Source of the DNA: Streptomyces hundungensis
GTDB lineage: Bacteria; Actinomycetota; Actinomycetes; Streptomycetales; Streptomycetaceae
Assembly: GCF_003627815.1 (NCBI RefSeq)
Contig: NZ_CP032698.1
Span: 2,604,001 to 2,668,000, forward strand
Reading direction: 5' to 3'
Length of the DNA: 64,000 bases
Positions 63,810 through 64,000 of the stretch are shown here, one piece after another (position 1 is the first letter of the stretch; each line of letters begins with the position of its first letter). The notes below the pieces were generated by a model that saw only the letters and a list, made by a program, of their open reading frames with translations, did not search any database and was not told the DNA's origin. A program made the translations under genes and the position numbers.

Positions 63810-64000
63810 GTGGAGCGCAGGACAATCGGGGCGGGGGCCCTGCGGGCGGGTGCGATCGGGCTCGGCTGCATGCCGATGAGCTGGGGCTACAGCCGCTCGC
63901 AGCAGGACCTGGAGCGCTCCCTGCGGGCCGTGCACGCCGCCTTGGACACCGGCGCGAACCTGCTGGACACCGCCGACATGTACGGCCCGTTCACCAACGA
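63810..64000 (+). CDS. Aldo/keto reductase, N-terminal part (cut by window edge)
   Basis: First 63 codons of an aldo/keto reductase, an NADPH-dependent carbonyl reductase of TIM-barrel fold. MERRTIGAGALRAGAIGLGCMPMSWGY and the catalytic-tetrad region NLLDTADMYG (Asp and Tyr) are visible. The start is GTG 63810 with GAGGGAGGG upstream. The rest lies beyond the window. Confidence 0.85.
   Translation, partial: MERRTIGAGALRAGAIGLGCMPMSWGYSRSQQDLERSLRAVHAALDTGANLLDTADMYGPFTN

Overview
The window is a high-GC stretch of actinobacterial chromosome that reads as Streptomyces core genome. The evidence is two tandem conservons (cvnA-B-C-D), an accB-accE acyl-CoA carboxylase pair, Tat-exported enzymes with RR signals, frequent GTG/TTG starts, and a gene order that, from memory and unchecked, follows the S. 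coelicolor gltX (SCO5547) to SCO5511 interval. I see no tRNA or rRNA gene, CRISPR array, prophage, complete insertion sequence or biosynthetic megasynthase.

Layout. 1-1410: leftward gltX (5' end only), a fumarylacetoacetate hydrolase-family enzyme overlapping it, and a small peptide gene with an internal duplication. 1992-12515: two rightward conservons (histidine-kinase-like CvnA, roadblock CvnB, DUF742 CvnC, Ras-like GTPase CvnD). 12958-16374: leftward hydrolase/TetR pair and accE/accB. 16595-24303: accessory secreted enzymes (PL8 lyase, M64 peptidase), regulators and a YceI protein. 24899-27232: two membrane proteins. 27376-32018: cimA, an MHS-type transporter, a TetR and a flavoprotein. 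32135-33635: XRE/TPR regulator and a small Cys-rich protein. 33681-38688: agmatine deiminase, a urease-like ureC/ureAB pair and a divergent NCS1 permease. 38726-41113: ilvE and leuB. 41552-49051: purple-acid-phosphatase-like enzyme, MFS/LysR pair, phospholipase C and nitroreductase. 49136-53155: proline catabolism (pruA, putA, putR). 53190-59495: TetR, serA and ilvBNC with an attenuator. 59529-64000: a GGDEF/EAL protein, a 2-hydroxyacid dehydrogenase and a partial aldo/keto reductase.

How the genes work together. Branched-chain amino acid synthesis is spread through the window (cimA, ilvE, leuB, ilvB-ilvN-ilvC), with serA beside it. ilvB has an attenuator whose leader peptide is rich in Ile/Leu/Val codons, and cimA has an attenuator-like terminator in its leader. 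Proline is degraded by separate PutA and PruA enzymes next to a PucR-type regulator. The conservons are predicted membrane-associated signalling complexes ending in small GTPases.

Most notable points: the two cvnD genes are identical over about 586 bp while their operon partners have diverged; a short GGGGGTCCCCCCTG...CTTGGGGGAG element sits in frame in the N-terminus of gltX and a second copy is nested inside another repeat; the UreC-like protein keeps the nickel and catalytic residues but has Val in place of the flap Cys, and has agmatine deiminase rather than urease accessory genes as its neighbour; and a BldD-box-like site lies upstream of a diguanylate cyclase with a degenerate EAL domain. 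Long intergenic blocks at 12516-12957, 20285-20722, 24304-24898 and 41225-41465 hold a modular repeat family. Starts were chosen by eye from ribosome-binding sites and family starts; no database search was run.
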